In this document: positions 61,605 through 64,000 of the stretch, piece by piece
How the letters are laid out: each line of letters begins with the position of its first letter
How positions within the stretch are numbered: the first letter of the stretch is position 1
Assembly: GCA_040219275.1 (NCBI GenBank)
Contig: JAVJSU010000038.1
Coordinates: 248,001-312,000, forward strand
Direction of reading: 5' to 3'
DNA from: JAVJSU01 sp040219275
GTDB lineage: Bacteria > Chloroflexota > Anaerolineae > Aggregatilineales > Phototrophicaceae
DNA: 64,000 bases
Translations under genes and position numbers: made by a program
The notes under the pieces: model-generated
Seen by the model: the letters and a program-made list of their open reading frames with translations, nothing else
What the model was told of the DNA's origin: nothing
Database searches by the model: none

Positions 61605-61953
61605 GACTGAACCTTTTTGTGTTTCGCTAATGTTTTATCTCGTACCTTCAATTGTCTCTGAAATTGTCATTCGTGCAAATCACACATGCTTTTGGGGTGC
61701 ATTTCAAGTTCGGGGCAATTATCCTCTATCCCCCCGCCCTTTCTCCACCTGTGGGAGAAAGGGCGCTTTTAACGCTCTTGAAGTCCCACTCTAGCCCTTG
61801 TGAGCGAGGGGGATTTAGGGGATGAGGGTAGGCGAGTTATCTTTAAATTTTCCGCGCTACGAACAACTCCCCTAAACAGTAAAGGGCTACTCACGGGGGG
61901 TGGAGTAACCCTTGAACACACATCACATCTCGTTTTCAGTTCACCACTTATGA
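61605..61953. other. Intergenic region with repeat-like structure, no gene seen
   Basis: This 349-bp stretch contains the hairpin at 61736-61764 and GC-rich low-complexity words (GAGGGGGATTTAGGGGATG) that look like a decayed mobile repeat. No ORF is supported. It should contain the promoter of the minus-strand DUF4178 operon. Confidence 0.45.
61736..61764. repeat. Strong inverted repeat
   Basis: GCCCTTTCTCCAC and GTGGGAGAAAGGGC form a 13-bp stem with a single bulged G and a 2-nt loop. It may be the core of a small repeat element or a structured RNA segment. Confidence 0.55.
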
Positions 61954-62886
61954 TTATGCTGGCACACTCTTCAAGAAATGAATGATCTCATCAATCACGC
62001 ATTTATCTCTAATAGCCCCCCGATGTCCCAATCCAGTAGTTTCAACGTAAAAACTATTTTGCCAAACGTCAGCAATCATCCGGCTACTTTGTACCGGAAT
62101 GACCTCATCCTCCACATCATGGATCAATAAGCCTGGCATTGATAAATCCGACACGGCTTCTAACACATCACATTGACCTAAAGGCATCCCAATACGCCCT
62201 GCGATCTTCCATAAAACGCGTGACATCACCTCGTCGGGCACATCCATCAGACAATCAAAAATATCAATGTGTTGCAAGATGTGTTGCATCGGTGACACAA
62301 GAATTAACCGATCCACACTGATAGATTTATTACGCTTCAAGGAGAGTGCAGTCGCCGCGCCGCCAAAAGAATTGCCGATAATGGCATGGATAGGTGCGTA
62401 TTGCTCTACTGCATCGCGTACAGCATCCCCGAAATCCACCATGTTTGAATACAATTGCGGTGATTGTCCATGACCGGGCGCATCAAATGCCATCACTTTA
62501 AAACCGGCATCCAATAATGGTTTTACAACTGGCAACATATGCCCCAGATGACTTTCCCAACCGTGCACCAGCAAAATGGTTTTGCTCCCATCACCCCATT
62601 CGTATCCCTTTAGCTTGCACAAGTTATGATAAATCGTGATTGGGCGTGCTCCCGCAGGTAATTTGCGAGTATAGGTAATCGGTTTACGACGTGGGCGTAA
62701 AAATAAGAATAGAAGCAATTCAGTGGCAAGTCGCGGATTTATCCGGCAAAGCGCGTGAATTACGCTACGCAGAGCGATCATGCGCCGATTAAGCACAAAA
62801 TTTGCTAGCGAACCGGATGCTGTAGGGTTACCCGCACCCAAATTTCCAAATGTTGGCAGTTCATAATTCAATATTTCTTTATTCAT
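61954..62886 (-). CDS. Alpha/beta-hydrolase
   Basis: A 310-residue alpha/beta-hydrolase fold protein. The N-terminal helical part (residues 1-60) precedes the core. The oxyanion strand is TILLVHGWESHLG. The nucleophile elbow is IGNSFGGAATALS (Ser), the acid is in LIHDVEDEVIPVQSS, and the His is in TTGLGHRGAIRD. All three catalytic residues are intact. Substrate unknown; esterase or lipase-type activity is plausible. ATG 62886 is chosen over 62955 because GGGAGAG lies 7 nt upstream. Single gene on the minus strand. Confidence 0.88.
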   Translation of the reverse strand: MNKEILNYELPTFGNLGAGNPTASGSLANFVLNRRMIALRSVIHALCRINPRLATELLLFLFLRPRRKPITYTRKLPAGARPITIYHNLCKLKGYEWGDGSKTILLVHGWESHLGHMLPVVKPLLDAGFKVMAFDAPGHGQSPQLYSNMVDFGDAVRDAVEQYAPIHAIIGNSFGGAATALSLKRNKSISVDRLILVSPMQHILQHIDIFDCLMDVPDEVMSRVLWKIAGRIGMPLGQCDVLEAVSDLSMPGLLIHDVEDEVIPVQSSRMIADVWQNSFYVETTGLGHRGAIRDKCVIDEIIHFLKSVPA

Positions 62887-63143
62887 CACTACGCTCTCCC
62901 TGATTGACTCGGTTGTGCCATCAGTGGGGCGCACACAATACCAACGCCAACCCACTACAGAGGGGCGGACGATAGCTCAACAAACTCACGCTGACAGGTC
63001 ATAGGTGGTGGAGTTGCGTGCATTCTGATGTGCGTGTTCCCTGATGAACACATTATGCAGAGCATAGAGGATGAACGTGTGAGAAAGCGTGTGAGTGGAA
63101 TTTAAGGTTCGTCCACGACTTTATCTCACTTCGGCTTGAACAT

Positions 63144-64000
63144 TTATACTGCGATATCGTCCAACAGTCGATCAAGCTGTGTGAAGATGTCTTCAATTTC
63201 AAAGGACTTTTCGCGAACGAAGTCAGGCAAATCCAGCGCCATGATGTTTCTTGGCAACGTTTTGCCGGAGAGCGCCGTGTAGCGTTCATAATAAACATAA
63301 GTACCGTCTTTGGCATACAGGTCTTCGTAGAATTGCATCGCCTGTTGTTGTGCATGGGTGTTGGTGGGGTCGGTTTGCCAGATGTTGTAATAGATATAGG
63401 CATGATCGGCTGGCTGTGTACTCGTGTCGATCAACGCAGACAGGTCTTGTACAGCCTCCGATAATGTAATTTCTCCCAGTTTCTGGAGCGCCATCAGTTC
63501 AAAAATAGAAGCGTGGAGGATCGTATCCTGACGTTGAATTTCACGCGCGATGTCTAAAGCCTCACGGCTTTCTTTCAACGCATCAGCATAGCGTTCCAGA
63601 CCGAAAAGACGGTTTGCCTCCTGCACATGAAAAGCGGCAACTTCATAGCGAAGATTTATTGTTTGCCCTAAAGTGATGGCCTGTGATGAAAACTGTTTTG
63701 CTTCCTCATATATCATCTGGTCAATATAAATTGAAGCGATTTCCCCTAGCGAAATGGCAATACTTCGCAGATTGTGCATTTTCAAATTCAGCGATAAGGC
63801 ATAATTTGTACACAGGAGCGCCTGCTCGAAATCTCCTTGATAGCGACAAATGATCGCCAGATTGTTTAATACGGTGGCAACTCCGGTTAGATCACCCAAT
63901 TCATAATCTGTGGTAAGTTGCTGACAGAAACATGACCATGACTGTTCATAATCGCCCTGACGGGCATAATTAACACCAATATTGCCGATGATTTTGCCAA
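63144..64000 (-). CDS. TPR protein, 3' part only (runs off the window)
   Basis: The minus-strand frame is open from the window end to a stop at 63144, giving at least 284 residues. It contains TPR-like helices typical of long regulatory TPR proteins (GNIGVNYARQGDYEQSW, NNLAIICRYQGDFEQAL, EANRLFGLERYADALKESR). The gene start and any N-terminal domain, often a transcription-factor or NB-ARC part in this protein type, lie outside the window. The C-terminal 60 residues are not repeat-like and end in a Leu/Asp-rich helix. Partial gene, so no function is assigned. Confidence 0.8.
   Translation of the reverse strand, partial: GKIIGNIGVNYARQGDYEQSWSCFCQQLTTDYELGDLTGVATVLNNLAIICRYQGDFEQALLCTNYALSLNLKMHNLRSIAISLGEIASIYIDQMIYEEAKQFSSQAITLGQTINLRYEVAAFHVQEANRLFGLERYADALKESREALDIAREIQRQDTILHASIFELMALQKLGEITLSEAVQDLSALIDTSTQPADHAYIYYNIWQTDPTNTHAQQQAMQFYEDLYAKDGTYVYYERYTALSGKTLPRNIMALDLPDFVREKSFEIEDIFTQLDRLLDDIAV

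Noticed and set aside
1..64000. tRNA, rRNA, IS element, prophage or CRISPR features
   Set aside because: No cloverleaf with a GGTTCGA-type arm, no rRNA core sequence, and no transposase, integrase or phage structural gene was seen.

Overview
This 64 kb window looks like a chromosomal piece of a free-living bacterium of the phylum Chloroflexota (Anaerolineae / Phototrophicales-like). That assignment is inference. It rests on intermediate GC, many exported PD40/WD40-type beta-propellers, a lipoprotein with a Thr/Pro-rich stalk, TIR/NACHT and pentapeptide-repeat proteins, and tandem DUF4178 genes beside a membrane spermidine-synthase-like protein. No rRNA, tRNA, CRISPR array, insertion sequence or prophage was found.

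Layout. 0-4.7 kb: exported TPR protein, small unknowns, a receiver-like/DUF309 protein, an AT-rich HEPN-like gene and membrane proteins. 4.8-8.9 kb: exported protein, vanadium-haloperoxidase/PAP2-type protein, and a protein with an N-terminal motif typical of contractile-injection-system (eCIS) cargo. 8.9-22.6 kb: metabolism and signalling (AidB-like acyl-CoA dehydrogenase, aldo/keto reductase, BLES03-like protein, a LysE exporter with an apparent 5' frameshift, PAS histidine kinase, VOC dioxygenase, GatA, SH3/LysM cell-wall protein, DUF1963). 22.6-28.8 kb: six tandem membrane-anchored beta-propeller paralogues on the minus strand. 28.9-45.5 kb: lipoprotein, more exported propellers, YchF, aldehyde dehydrogenase, cysteine hydrolase, a DUF5655-like gene remnant, oligoendopeptidase F, primary sigma factor, DUF177 protein and an M14 carboxypeptidase. 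45.9-54.7 kb: a plus-strand block of a giant TIR-NACHT-HEAT protein, a TIR-FGE-fold protein, a small beta/membrane protein, an ECF sigma factor and a pentapeptide-repeat protein. 55-64 kb: citrate-synthase family enzyme, a DUF4178 / small Gly-rich protein / DinB / spermidine-synthase-like cluster, an alpha/beta hydrolase, and a TPR protein cut by the window end.

The most interesting region is 45.9-54.7 kb. The 1416-residue protein has the architecture of an NLR-like immune receptor: a TIR effector that keeps the Cys-x2-Glu-Leu signature, a NACHT-type NTPase with intact Walker A and B, and two HEAT arrays that could sense a target. It lies 18 bp upstream of a second TIR protein whose C-terminal FGE/C-type-lectin fold lacks the catalytic cysteines and is therefore more likely a binding module than an enzyme. 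The small third protein has a Gly-rich beta N-terminus and a hydrophobic C-terminus, as in accessory components of conflict systems. An antiphage or cell-death role is inferred from architecture and has not been shown.

Other points of interest are the propeller expansion, the orphan eCIS-like leader, the LysE frameshift, the DUF5655-like remnant, and two families of degenerate intergenic repeats. Genes are separated by clear hairpin terminators at many places, and several genes use TTG or GTG starts supported by Shine-Dalgarno sequences.
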